The notes: generated by a model from the letters alone, not told the origin. 64,000 bases of DNA from DAOTXN01 sp034435435 (GCA_034435435.1 DAOTXN010000087.1:6666-70665); one strand, 5' to 3'. Shown: positions 34,338 to 43,335, counted from the first letter of the stretch. Numbers and translations are program-made.

Positions 34338-37300
34338 TTAATCGCTTGGCCGCAACCAAAAGGTGAACGTGCTGCCGGGGTTTTTCTCACGGTCCACGCC
34401 GGGCGCGACAAAAGTAGCCGGGCTGGCCACCGTCAGTCGCCCGCTGTGGGCGCCCACGATTTCATGCGCGATGCTTAGGCCCAGCCCGGCGCCAGGAACA
34501 TGCCCCGACTCGGCCAGCCGCCCGCGATAAAAGCGCTCAAAGATGTGTTCTTGCTCCTGCAGGTCGATGCCGGGACCAGTGTCGTGCACCGCGATGGTGA
34601 CCCATTTGCCCTCACCGTCCTCAGCGACGGCGGTTTCCAGCGTCACCTGTCCGCCGGTTGGCGTAAAGGTGAACGCATTGTCGATGACCTCGATCACAGC
34701 CTGCGCCAGCCGGTCCGCATCGCCCACTATCGCCGGCAGGTCAGGCGCGTAGGCTGTTGTCGTCAGAGTCAGGCCGGACGATTCGATGCGCCACTGATAA
34801 TGCTCGACCAGATCTTCGATGAGCGTGGGGATGAGCACTGTGGTCCGGTTGGTTACAAACTGACCGCTGTCCAATTCGATCAATTCCAAAATGTCCTGGA
34901 TCAAGTGAATCAGACGCTCCGATTGGGCTTCCAGCACTTGCAGGTAATAGCTGATCTTTTCGGGGGACCCGCCTTGCTTGAGCAAGCGCGTGTACAGCTT
35001 GAGGTTCGTGGCTGGCGTGCGCAGCTCGTGCGAGACGTTGGTAATAAAGCGTTGTCGCGCCCGTTCCAACTCTTTGAAACGGCTGATGTCGTGATGGCTG
35101 GAGACGTGCCCGGCCAGGCTTCCGGCGGCGTCGAAAATCGGGGCGATGACCAACGCCGCGTCGTAGGTGCGCCCGTCTTTGCGGCGGGCGGTCACTTCAC
35201 CCTGCCACACCTCTCCGTGAACGAGGGCTTGGCGCATCCTGTGCCGCTCTACTTCGGGCAGTTGGTCGCCGATCAAAAAGTGAATGGACTGCCCCAGCAC
35301 TTTGTGGGCCGCATAGCCGGTCAGCGCGGTGAAGGCCGGGTTCACGTAGCGGATTTTGCCCTCCCGATCGGTCATGCTGATGGCGTCGCCGATGTAGCGC
35401 AGGATCGTCTCGCTTTTTTCTTTCTCGGCGACGATTTCCGCCGTGCGGGCGGCTACCTCTTGCTCCAGATGTTCTACCTGCCGTGCTCTCTCGATGGCGA
35501 TGGCAGCGGCGGCGGCTAGCGGTTCCAGTCGCCGGGCGTCCTGAACCGAAAATTGACCGGCCCGTTCGCCGTCCAGACGCAACAGGCCCAATACCTGCTC
35601 GTGCAGACAAATCGGGAGCGCCAGGTACGAGCGAATCCAGGCCGTCTTGGCGTGTACGACCCAATGGGCTTCCTGCTGGGTGTCGTTGACTATTTGCGGT
35701 TGTCGAGAGCGCACCGCCTGTGCGTCTACCCACGAGTCGGCCAGCGGCTGGGCTTCATCCGTTATCGGTGATTGGCCGTTTCGAACAGTATAGCCCTGGC
35801 TGCGCACGACGCGCAAGCTATCGTGTTGCAAGAGCGCGATATTGACGGCGCTGGCCGGGACCAAGCGCTGGACCTGGCGCAAGACCTGGTCGAGCACGGC
35901 CTCGGGCCGGGTTTGCGACGTGAGGCTCAACGCCACGCCGATCAATGTCTCGGCCAGCAGGCGCTGTTCGCGCTCGGCTGCCAGCAGGCGCTCTCGCTCG
36001 GCTTCGATGTGGACTCGCTCGGTGATGTCGCGCTTGACGGCGGTGTAATGAGTGATCTCGCCCCGGGCATCCTTGATGGGAAAGATGATCGCCTCTTCGT
36101 GATACAGGCTGCCATCCTTGCGCTTATTCACGAAAACGCCGCTCCACGTCTGGCCTGCTGCAAGGGTGTCCCACAGTTCCTTGTAAAAGGTCTCGTCTTG
36201 ATACCCGCTTTTCAGAATGCGCGGATTCTGTCCGGCGGCTTCCTGGGCCGTGTAGCCGGTGAGACGCTCAAAAAAGGGGTTCACGTACAGAATGCGCCCC
36301 TCCGGGTCGGTGATGACGATGGACTCGGTGGCTTGTTCGATCACCTCAGCCAGGCGCGCTATCTCTGCCTGGGTCTGCCGGGTGTGTTGAAGCGTGCGCG
36401 CGTTGGCGATGGCCAGGCCGCACACCTGGGCTATCGTCAGCGCCAGGTTGAGGTAGCGCTGTTTGTATTCAGGAAAGGCAACGTCTCGTATCTCCAGCAC
36501 GCCGACGGTTTCACCCTGATAATCTATGCGCAGCACAAAGCCGGCAGCAGAATCAGCCCACACGTTAGTTTCGGGCGCGGCGGTCAAACTGCGTTTCCAC
36601 ACGTCGGCGTCGGCGCAGGGTTGCGGTCGGCAATAGAGGCGCTCTGGCTGGCCGTTGACAATCGCCAGATAGGCCATCTGGCGCGGGGCAAAGAGCGCCG
36701 CGAACAGGTTTAGGGTATTTTCGATGGTCTCTGCTTCGGTTTGGACGCGAGCCAGATGCGCCACGATGTCGAGGGCCACGGCATATTCGGCGCTTTGCTG
36801 GTAGGCGGCGACTGTGTCTGCCCTGGCCTGCTGTTCCTGTTGCTCCAGGCGCCATTCTTGAGCGATTTGGACCAGACGCAAACGCAGAACATCGAGACCG
36901 ATGGGCAGAATCTCGAACGGCAGGCCCACGAACGCGGCAAAATCGCGCAGATGGGCGGCGCTGGCGGGGTCTATACCCGTGTCCAATAGCAGCAACCGTT
37001 TGACCGACTCGCCAAAGAAGCTGCGAGCCGTTTCCCGATCAAAGCCCCATCGCTGGATGTGCTGGGGCCAGCGAGCCAGCCAACCCGGCGTGATCAGATA
37101 AGCGCCCGTTTTAAAGTAATGGTCAACCATCTCCCGTTGGGCGAGCAGATAGAAACACTGCTCCATTTTTTCGACCCGGCAATGGGCCAGATCAACGGGA
37201 GGGTCCGGCAGGCCGGCCACACAAGCGCTGCCCAAGACGTGCACGCGCTCACAGCGGTCGGGGGAAGGCAACGTGGCAGCCAATTGCTCCCAGCCGGTCG

Positions 37301-37424
37301 GCGGACGGCTGCACGCGCCAGGGAAGGCAACCAGCAACACGTCGTCCAGTTGCGCAGACTCGAGGGCGGCCTGCGCTTCGGCGGCGAAATTCTGGCAGAC
37401 CGCCAGGCCCAGTTTACCGGCCAT
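34338..37424 (-). CDS. Multi-sensor histidine kinase with DUF1638-like N-terminal domain
   Basis: A 1028-residue soluble kinase. Residues about 1-190 resemble DUF1638, a domain otherwise found next to corrinoid methyltransferases (HYFKTGAYLITPGWLARW, LLLLDTGI, GLPFEILPIGLD). There follow a GAF-like domain (about 225-345), PAS (about 355-475, ending TAVKRDITERV), GAF (about 500-660), PAS (about 680-795), HisKA (RFITNVSHELRTPATNLKLY) and HATPase_c (DNAFTFTPTGGQV, DTGPGI, GAGLGLSIAHEI). It is the last gene of a tight operon with a UroD/MtaA-like protein (11-bp overlap) and a B12-binding protein, so the DUF1638 domain probably senses the state of that methyl-transfer pair. No regulator gene adjoins it. 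Confidence 0.9.
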   Translation of the reverse strand: MAGKLGLAVCQNFAAEAQAALESAQLDDVLLVAFPGACSRPPTGWEQLAATLPSPDRCERVHVLGSACVAGLPDPPVDLAHCRVEKMEQCFYLLAQREMVDHYFKTGAYLITPGWLARWPQHIQRWGFDRETARSFFGESVKRLLLLDTGIDPASAAHLRDFAAFVGLPFEILPIGLDVLRLRLVQIAQEWRLEQQEQQARADTVAAYQQSAEYAVALDIVAHLARVQTEAETIENTLNLFAALFAPRQMAYLAIVNGQPERLYCRPQPCADADVWKRSLTAAPETNVWADSAAGFVLRIDYQGETVGVLEIRDVAFPEYKQRYLNLALTIAQVCGLAIANARTLQHTRQTQAEIARLAEVIEQATESIVITDPEGRILYVNPFFERLTGYTAQEAAGQNPRILKSGYQDETFYKELWDTLAAGQTWSGVFVNKRKDGSLYHEEAIIFPIKDARGEITHYTAVKRDITERVHIEAERERLLAAEREQRLLAETLIGVALSLTSQTRPEAVLDQVLRQVQRLVPASAVNIALLQHDSLRVVRSQGYTVRNGQSPITDEAQPLADSWVDAQAVRSRQPQIVNDTQQEAHWVVHAKTAWIRSYLALPICLHEQVLGLLRLDGERAGQFSVQDARRLEPLAAAAAIAIERARQVEHLEQEVAARTAEIVAEKEKSETILRYIGDAISMTDREGKIRYVNPAFTALTGYAAHKVLGQSIHFLIGDQLPEVERHRMRQALVHGEVWQGEVTARRKDGRTYDAALVIAPIFDAAGSLAGHVSSHHDISRFKELERARQRFITNVSHELRTPATNLKLYTRLLKQGGSPEKISYYLQVLEAQSERLIHLIQDILELIELDSGQFVTNRTTVLIPTLIEDLVEHYQWRIESSGLTLTTTAYAPDLPAIVGDADRLAQAVIEVIDNAFTFTPTGGQVTLETAVAEDGEGKWVTIAVHDTGPGIDLQEQEHIFERFYRGRLAESGHVPGAGLGLSIAHEIVGAHSGRLTVASPATFVAPGVDREKNPGSTFTFWLRPSD

Positions 37425-38475
37425 ACTCCTCAGTCCATTCCAATGGATAGCGCCCCCACGTGTGAACGGCTTCCGAAACGGCCAACAGCACGTCGTCGGG
37501 CGCTTGCCAGGGAATTTCGCCGTGGTTGTCCGACAGGATAAAGCCGCCGCCGGGGCCGCCTTTTGCCAGCGCCTCTTTTACCTTGTTTTCTGCTTGCGCC
37601 GGGGTCCAGCGCCGCATCTCGATGCCGTTCAGATTGCCCAACACCGTGAGCTTGCCCCGGCAGGCGGTCTTGAGTTGCGCCAGGTCTTCCAGCACACTGA
37701 CGCCGAGGATGGCGGTCCCGGTCTGGGCAATGTCGTCTACGATGGGCAACCCGCGCCCGGAAGCCAGGTGAGTAGCCGTCGGGCCCTGGATGCGGGCCAG
37801 CGTGCGTCGAGCCGCGAGCCAGCCGGTCTGAAGATACAGCTCGCGCGGCGTGATGGTGGTCGAAGCTACCGGGTCAAAGTAACAGATAGCGGTCACGCCG
37901 GCGGCCAGTTGTGCGTTGGCCCAGTCCACGCAAAAGGCCTCGTTGACCTGCATCAGGCGCTCGAACAGATCGGGCTGCTCGACCATCACTTCAATATACG
38001 AGTCGAATCCCATCTGCATGACAGGCAAGGAAAACGGGGCCATCACCACGCCAATGATGGGGGCCTCGTCGCCGACGCGGGCCTTGAGCATTTCGATGGC
38101 CCGCAGCACTTTGTGCAAGCAAGCGGCCTCTCGGACGTGGGGCGGTTCCAGGTCTTTGATCTCCTGCGGGCGGCGGATAAAGGGTTGTCCAGAATTGGGC
38201 GGGCCATCGTCACAATAGATCACCTCGCCGCCCCAGGCTTCGATCTCGATGGGCGCGTAAAAAAAAGCATAGATGCAATCGTGGCGGTATTTGGCCCGCA
38301 GGCGCAACTGGCCTTCGACTACGTTTTCAGCGCGGGAAAAATAGCTCTGGATGCTCATTCCCAGCTCTTTGGCCCCGTGCATCGTCACCAGCAAAAAAAA
38401 CGGCGCGCGGTCGGGTTCCCGGTGTCCCAAGGTCGTCAGCACGCGCTGTAAAGAGGTCAGGGTTTCAGATGTCAT
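37414..38475 (-). CDS. Uroporphyrinogen decarboxylase-fold protein, MtaA/CmuA-like
   Basis: A 353-residue protein of the UroD/MtaA/CmuA family, whose corrinoid-linked members move methyl groups between a corrinoid protein and coenzyme M or folate. Family landmarks include RVLTTLGHREPDRAPF, VMAPFSLPVMQMGFD and LTVLGNLNGIEM. The usual zinc motif H-x-C-G is altered: His236 is kept but Ala238 stands for Cys, and near the C-terminus His318 lies where Cys is expected. Zinc-thiolate chemistry is thus doubtful. It overlaps the B12-binding gene by 4 bp (ATGA) and the kinase gene by 11 bp, showing translational coupling. Confidence 0.87.
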   Translation of the reverse strand: MTSETLTSLQRVLTTLGHREPDRAPFFLLVTMHGAKELGMSIQSYFSRAENVVEGQLRLRAKYRHDCIYAFFYAPIEIEAWGGEVIYCDDGPPNSGQPFIRRPQEIKDLEPPHVREAACLHKVLRAIEMLKARVGDEAPIIGVVMAPFSLPVMQMGFDSYIEVMVEQPDLFERLMQVNEAFCVDWANAQLAAGVTAICYFDPVASTTITPRELYLQTGWLAARRTLARIQGPTATHLASGRGLPIVDDIAQTGTAILGVSVLEDLAQLKTACRGKLTVLGNLNGIEMRRWTPAQAENKVKEALAKGGPGGGFILSDNHGEIPWQAPDDVLLAVSEAVHTWGRYPLEWTEEYGR

Positions 38476-39110
38476 TGGCGGCCTCCCAAGTTGTGGATAA
38501 TCTGCAACGCATCGCTGGCCGTCCGGCCCATTGCATCGGCCCCCACCTCGCGCCAGAGCTGCGCATCGAAACGAAAGGGCGCGCCGCCGACCACGATTTT
38601 TACGTCGCGTCCCAAGCGCTCGATCCCGGCCCGTACATCCTTGACGCGCAGCGCCGATGGCAGCATCAGCGCCGAGATCAGCAACACCTCGACCCCATCG
38701 GTGTGGACCTGCTGCACAAGTTGCTCCGCATTGACCCGCCCATAATCCAGCAATTCGAAACCAGCGGCTCGCAGCACCGCATAGACCACCCGCTTGCCCA
38801 GCAAGTGATAGTCTTCGAGCACGGCGAGAGCCATCCTGGGCTGGCCCTTACGCTCCGGAGCGCCCGGCGGCAGCATGGCGTCCACCAGATCTTCGCAGAT
38901 GCGTCCGCTCATGTAGACCTGTGACAACGCGACTTGTCCGCGTTCCCACCCCTCCCCGATGCGCTCCAAAGCCGGCGCAATCAAGTTTTCCACGCGCTCG
39001 ATGGAACTGTATCCGTTAGCAGTCTGTAACAGCAGATTCTGCGCCGTCACGCGGTCCAGAGAGAGCAGCGCTTTTTCAAAGGCGTCTATCGCTTCTGACT
39101 CTATCATCAT
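38472..39110 (-). CDS. Corrinoid (B12-binding) methyltransferase-type protein
   Basis: A 212-residue protein with the helical cap domain of MtaC/MetH-type corrinoid proteins (about residues 1-85) and a Rossmann B12-binding domain. The lower-ligand motif D-x-H-x-x-G is EDYHLLGKRVV, followed by ISALMLPSAL and the GGAPF loop that holds the nucleotide tail. It is the first gene of the operon with the UroD-like protein and the kinase. It would carry a methyl-corrinoid; the methyl source is unknown. A 10-bp palindrome at 39151-39177 lies before it. Confidence 0.9.
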   Translation of the reverse strand: MMIESEAIDAFEKALLSLDRVTAQNLLLQTANGYSSIERVENLIAPALERIGEGWERGQVALSQVYMSGRICEDLVDAMLPPGAPERKGQPRMALAVLEDYHLLGKRVVYAVLRAAGFELLDYGRVNAEQLVQQVHTDGVEVLLISALMLPSALRVKDVRAGIERLGRDVKIVVGGAPFRFDAQLWREVGADAMGRTASDALQIIHNLGGRQ

Positions 39111-39150
39111 GGCCCCTTTTCAAAACCTTATCCGCGACGATTTTATTAGG

Positions 39151-39177
39151 GTGTGTTTCATTTCATTTGAAACACAC
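39151..39177. promoter_or_regulatory. Palindrome upstream of the corrinoid operon
   Basis: GTGTGTTTCA (39151-39160) and TGAAACACAC (39168-39177) are perfect inverted repeats with a 7-bp centre, flanked by TTTTATTA on both sides. It lies 41 bp before the first gene of the operon and may be an operator or a hairpin in the leader. Confidence 0.5.
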
Positions 39178-39214
39178 TCATTTTATTATCGGCGTTTGGG
39201 TGAAATTCTTGAGC

Positions 39215-39248
39215 AAAAAACTCCCCACTGGTGTACACCGGCAGGGAG
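39215..39248 (-). terminator. Rho-independent terminator after ctaB
   Basis: On the minus strand CTCCC and GGGGAG close a hairpin with an inner GGTG-TA-CACC, followed by TTTTTTG (39220-39214). It lies 28 bp after the ctaB stop and ends the oxidase operon transcript. Confidence 0.8.
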
Positions 39249-39276
39249 AATAAAGGGGCAAACGATACAGGTGTGG

Positions 39277-40188
39277 TTAGATAATGGCGTCGGCGCAGAT
39301 GAGCAGTAGCGCCAGCGCCAGGTACAGATTGGACATCTTGAACAGCGACCAGGCCCGCCGGGCGCTCGGCTCGGCCAGCAAGCGCACGTTGCGCACGATC
39401 AGGTCCACGGTCGCCAGGCTCACCGGCGCAAAATAGAGCCAGCCCAGGGCCGGATGACCGGCCAGCAACAGCGCAGCCAGCCCGGTGGGCAACGTATGCA
39501 CGAGCACCCACACCGCCGCCCGGCGCGGCGTGGTCCGCGCGGGTAACATCGGAAAGCCGCCCCGGGCATAGTCGTCGCGGTACACGATAGCCAGGCTCCA
39601 GAAATGCGTCGGCGTCCACAAAAAGAGCATCAAGGCCAGCGCCAACGCGCCTGGGTCGTTCCACTGCCCTGCCGCTGCGCTGCCGCTGAGCACCGCCGCG
39701 CTGCCCGCCGCCCCGCCCACGACGATGTTGAGCAGCGTGCGCGGCTTGAGCCACAGCGTGTACACCCCCACGTAAATGATCGCGCCCAGCAGCAGGAAAA
39801 AGGTCAGCGCCGGATTAAAGGGCAACACCGCCAGCGAGGGGACCAAAATCATCGCCGCGCCCACAAACGGCACCCAGCCCGGATGCGCAATCGCCCCGTT
39901 GACCAGCGGACGCTTGCCGCGCGTGCGGGCCATGAGCACGTCGCGCTCCTGCTCCAGATATTCGTTCAGCGCGGACGCGCCGCCTGCCGCCAGCCCGCCG
40001 GTGAGCAGCACCAGCGACAGCGTGCCCGCGCCCGGCCAGCCGCCCGCGCCCAGAAACGCGCCCCCTACCGCCGCAAACAGCAGCAGGAACACGATGCGCA
40101 CTTTGAACAGCGCCAGCAGCGCATGCCAGATCGAATTCTGCTCTGAAATCAGTTTTCCTGAACCTACGTAACTCTCGACGTTTTCCAT
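39277..40188 (-). CDS. ctaB: Protoheme IX farnesyltransferase (heme O synthase)
   Basis: A 303-residue UbiA-fold prenyltransferase with about nine helices. The first Asp-rich loop is SALNEYLEQERDVLMARTRGKRPL and the second is IVYRDDYARGGFPMLP. It makes heme O, the precursor of heme A in the caa3 oxidase encoded upstream on the same strand. NEYLEQERD deviates from the usual NDYxDxxxD, keeping the last Asp. It is the last gene of the oxidase block and ends at a terminator. Confidence 0.94.
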   Translation of the reverse strand: MENVESYVGSGKLISEQNSIWHALLALFKVRIVFLLLFAAVGGAFLGAGGWPGAGTLSLVLLTGGLAAGGASALNEYLEQERDVLMARTRGKRPLVNGAIAHPGWVPFVGAAMILVPSLAVLPFNPALTFFLLLGAIIYVGVYTLWLKPRTLLNIVVGGAAGSAAVLSGSAAAGQWNDPGALALALMLFLWTPTHFWSLAIVYRDDYARGGFPMLPARTTPRRAAVWVLVHTLPTGLAALLLAGHPALGWLYFAPVSLATVDLIVRNVRLLAEPSARRAWSLFKMSNLYLALALLLICADAII

Positions 40189-40231
40189 CTCAATTTCCTT
40201 TTTGACGAGTGACGAATGACGAAGGATGAAC

Positions 40232-41017
40232 CTACGCCCTTTGTTTCACAACGTGCACATAGCTCACACCCAGAATCGTGGCGAAAATGAACCATTGAAT
40301 GGCGTAACTCAGGTGATTACCCTCGGATAGGTCCATATCCAGCTCGGCCCGAAACGGCAATGCAGGCTCGGCGTTCGGCGCGGGCGCTGCTTGAATATAC
40401 ACCGGCAGCAGCTCGTAGGGCAGTTGCGCAGCGATGGCGTCGATGTCTACGCGGTACCACTCGCTCTGCGGCGCGGCGGGCGTCGAGCTGCCGGGCAATG
40501 TTTGAGACAACTTGATGTACCCGCTCACCTCGACCGCTCCGCTCACGTCGTAGGCTGACCAATCGCTGGCCGACTGCTGCGCCGCCGGGAGCCAGCCCCG
40601 GTCTACCAATACCGCTTTTGAGCCATCCTGGATCAACAGCGGCGTGAGCAGGTGAAAGCCGGGCGAATTGTTCCACAGTTGGTTGGTCAACACGACCTGG
40701 CGGGCCAGGTCGTACTCGCCGCGCACGGTGGCCTGTCTGTTTTTCAGTCCTGCCGGGTCAGCCGGCAAGACTGCGTAGGCCAAATCCAGAGGCGGCTGGG
40801 CCAGTTGGGCGCGGATTTCGGCGTTGTAGGCCCGGCGCTGATCGCGGCGGTCCAACTGCCACACGCCCAGCCGGGCCAGCACGGCCATGCCCGCCAGCAC
40901 CAGCAGCGTGGTCCACCACCACTGGCGGTTGAAAAAGGTCTTTAGCGCCGGCAGTTTTGAGCCGGACGCAGATGGACGCCGATTCACGCCGATTTTTTCG
41001 ATCTTATCTGTGTTCAT
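40232..41017 (-). CDS. SURF1 family cytochrome oxidase assembly protein
   Basis: A 261-residue protein with two transmembrane helices (about residues 34-54 and 236-255) around a periplasmic domain. Family marks are LGVWQLDRRDQRRAYNAEI, VRGEYD, LVDRGWLPA and the final NHLSYAIQWFIFATI. SURF1 delivers heme A to subunit I. The first about 20 residues (NTDKIEKIGVNRRPSASGS) are encoded by a repeat element (40965-41027), so the true start may be later or the repeat has been taken into the gene. It overlaps the preceding gene by 14 bp. Confidence 0.9.
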   Translation of the reverse strand: MNTDKIEKIGVNRRPSASGSKLPALKTFFNRQWWWTTLLVLAGMAVLARLGVWQLDRRDQRRAYNAEIRAQLAQPPLDLAYAVLPADPAGLKNRQATVRGEYDLARQVVLTNQLWNNSPGFHLLTPLLIQDGSKAVLVDRGWLPAAQQSASDWSAYDVSGAVEVSGYIKLSQTLPGSSTPAAPQSEWYRVDIDAIAAQLPYELLPVYIQAAPAPNAEPALPFRAELDMDLSEGNHLSYAIQWFIFATILGVSYVHVVKQRA

Positions 41018-41027
41018 CTGCGTTCAC
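40965..41027. repeat. Repeat element spanning the junction of two overlapping genes
   Basis: On the minus strand the run contains GAACGCAGATGAACACAGATAA and then ATCGGCGTGAATCGGCG followed by TCCATCTGCGTCCGG. Units of this kind are common dispersed intergenic repeats. Here it encodes the last residues of the upstream gene and the first of SURF1. Confidence 0.55.
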
Positions 41028-41558
41028 CAGTGTCCGTTTCTCTTTTATCTTCTGGACGGCCCACGCGGCGGCCAGCGCGACCAATCCCAGCCCGGCGACC
41101 CGCGTCCAGTTGAAAGGCGACGGCGGCGAGACCTGCGCCCCAAAGCTGGCGCTGCCCGCACCCGCTGGCCCTGCCACAAAAACCGTCACTTGCCAGCGGC
41201 CGGTGTGCGGCAAATCCAAATCGGTTTCGTAAAAGAGCTTGTTGACCGCTCCCGCGTGGGTGGCGGCCACGTTCAGCGTCTCACCGGCGTGGTCCAGCGG
41301 CTCGAAACGCACGTTGACCGTCGCGCCCAGCACCGGCGGGCCGGCCTCGCGGGCGCCCCCGCTCGGGTTCGGTTCCGAGACGGCCACTGTGACGTGCGCC
41401 TGCCCCACGCGCAGCGGGTCGGGCTGGGTCCAGGCCGACACCCAATACGGCCCGGCGTCGGCGTTGGTCAGGCGGGGCGCGCCTCCGCCGTGGGCCAGCG
41501 CCGCCTGCGCCGGAAGGGTCGCCAGGAGCAGCAACAGGATCGGCAGCCCGCGCTTCAT
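41004..41558 (-). CDS. FixH/YtkA-like exported protein
   Basis: A 184-residue protein: signal peptide (about residues 1-22), an Ig-like periplasmic domain (LRVGQAHVTVAVSEPN, LGATVNVRFEP, LPHTGRWQVTVFV) and a C-terminal transmembrane helix (about 155-172). The domain resembles YtkA/FixH proteins found with cytochrome oxidase and copper-handling genes. It starts 4 bp inside the ctaG end and ends 14 bp inside SURF1. The last residues come from a repeat element. A helper role in oxidase or copper assembly is inferred from position. Confidence 0.7.
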   Translation of the reverse strand: MKRGLPILLLLLATLPAQAALAHGGGAPRLTNADAGPYWVSAWTQPDPLRVGQAHVTVAVSEPNPSGGAREAGPPVLGATVNVRFEPLDHAGETLNVAATHAGAVNKLFYETDLDLPHTGRWQVTVFVAGPAGAGSASFGAQVSPPSPFNWTRVAGLGLVALAAAWAVQKIKEKRTLVNADEHR

Positions 41559-42460
41559 CCGGCGCTCTCTTTTAGTCCCGGCAAAGCCAGGGCTTGTTCG
41601 GTGGCCCATTCCGCGTCGGGCAAGGGCGGCTTGCGCTCCTCCTCTTGCATCCAACGGGCGATAAAGACCAGCGCGGCCAGGATGTACATCATGCTGCCCG
41701 GAATCCACATGAGAATCCCGCCCAGGCGCTGGTCGTCCAGCGCCGACATGCCCCACAAGCGCGGCACGCCGGCGTAGTAGGAATAGATGAGCTGGCCGGA
41801 AAAGGCGATGGTCATACCGGCGAACATATTGGGCGGCGCCGCCCCCAGCACATAGGCGATGCGCGCGCCCCGGCTCAGGCGCTTGTGCACGTGAGGCGCG
41901 GCCCCGATGACGCGCCACCAAAAAAGCATGGCCGGGAGAAAGAAGGACAGGTGCTCCAGGTCGTGAATCGTGTCGTTGCGCAGCGCGGCCTGATACATGC
42001 CGGGATCATGCCAGCCCAGCAGGGCAGCCACAAACAGCATCCACGTGATGCCCGGCGGGGTGAGCGAACGCAGGCGACGGCGAAAGGACGCTTTCGGCTT
42101 GAGCCACTCGCCCACCTGTCGGCGGGCCGGCGCAGGCAGCCCCCACAATCCAAAAGGCAGCGGGCTGGCCAGCCACAGCAGCGGCGGGACGACCATCACC
42201 AGCAGCAAGTGCTGGATCATGTGCATAAAAAAGAACTGCCCGCCCAGCACGTCAATGGGCGAGGTCAGCGCCAGGCCCAACACGAGCAGGCCGGTCAGAT
42301 AAGCCGCCAGCCGCGCGCCGGTCGCCATCTGGCCGCCGCCACGCGCCACATGCAGTCGCAGCCAGCCCCGAAGATAGAGTACCCCGGCCAGCAGCAGCGG
42401 CAGCAACACCTCGATTCGCAAATCCCACGACAGCAACGCCGCCTTTAACGTCGGGTCCAT
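41555..42460 (-). CDS. ctaG: Cytochrome c oxidase assembly factor CtaG (caa3_CtaG family)
   Basis: A 301-residue membrane protein with about seven helices. FFMHMIQHLLLVMVVPPLL is the family signature with its His residues; DLEHLSFFLPAMLFWW and PNMFAGMTIAFSGQLIYSYYAG follow. The family aids CuB insertion into subunit I of caa3 oxidases in Gram-positive-type bacteria. I start at the ATG of MDPTLKAALLSWDLRIE (about 42460), because the longer frame runs back through a palindromic repeat. It overlaps the FixH/YtkA-like gene by 4 bp. Confidence 0.92.
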   Translation of the reverse strand: MDPTLKAALLSWDLRIEVLLPLLLAGVLYLRGWLRLHVARGGGQMATGARLAAYLTGLLVLGLALTSPIDVLGGQFFFMHMIQHLLLVMVVPPLLWLASPLPFGLWGLPAPARRQVGEWLKPKASFRRRLRSLTPPGITWMLFVAALLGWHDPGMYQAALRNDTIHDLEHLSFFLPAMLFWWRVIGAAPHVHKRLSRGARIAYVLGAAPPNMFAGMTIAFSGQLIYSYYAGVPRLWGMSALDDQRLGGILMWIPGSMMYILAALVFIARWMQEEERKPPLPDAEWATEQALALPGLKESAG

Positions 42461-42475
42461 GAGTAACTCATCATA

Positions 42476-42536
42476 GTAGGGCGGGTTTCTTACCCGCCAA
42501 GCACTCCACCAGCGGCAGGTATGGAAACCTGCCCTA

Positions 42537-42540
<4 letters not shown>
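42476..42540. repeat. Palindromic repeats between ctaE and ctaG
   Basis: Two hairpins in tandem: GGCGGGT-TTCTT-ACCCGCC and GGCAGGT-ATGGAA-ACCTGCC. The second is the same type as the tandem repeats at 54.45 kb, and its CTACTA edge supplies the TAG stop of the ctaE gene. Confidence 0.65.
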
Positions 42541-43106
<566 letters not shown>

Positions 43107-43310
43107 CTAGCGCCCCTCCTCTTCGGTCCACAGGCTGGCCCCGTGCATATAATAGTTCAGGATCATGCCGCCCTTGATCATCCCGATGATGAGCATCAGC
43201 ACGACCGAGGCCCCGCGCACGCCAAACGCATATTCGGCGGCGGTGAGCACGCCCAACCCCAGCAAGACCGTGCCGCCCAATTCATACGCGGTGTTTTTTT
43301 CTTCTTCCAT
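43107..43310 (-). CDS. ctaF: Cytochrome c oxidase subunit IV (short bacterial type)
   Basis: A 67-residue protein with two helices (LGGTVLLGLGVLTAAEYAFG and SVVLMLIIGMIKGGMILNYYMHG), matching the small subunit IV/COX4-pro type of caa3 oxidases. It sits between subunits I and III, in the usual order, and abuts subunit III without a gap. A MITE-like repeat separates it from subunit I. Confidence 0.88.
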   Translation of the reverse strand: MEEEKNTAYELGGTVLLGLGVLTAAEYAFGVRGASVVLMLIIGMIKGGMILNYYMHGASLWTEEEGR

Positions 43311-43335
43311 TGTGACCTCCAGTTATGTTGGCGAG

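Noticed and set aside
37273..38451. 392-residue plus-strand ORF over the UroD-like gene
   Set aside because: Antisense shadow; the minus-strand frame carries family motifs and overlaps its neighbours by 4 and 11 bp as in a real operon.
39111..39150. Cobalamin riboswitch before the corrinoid operon
   Set aside because: The space before the B12-binding gene is short and AT-rich, and the conserved GCCACTG-type box is absent.
41559..41921. N-terminal extension of the FixH/YtkA-like gene
   Set aside because: It is an out-of-frame reading of ctaG. The ATG at 41558 begins a proper signal peptide.
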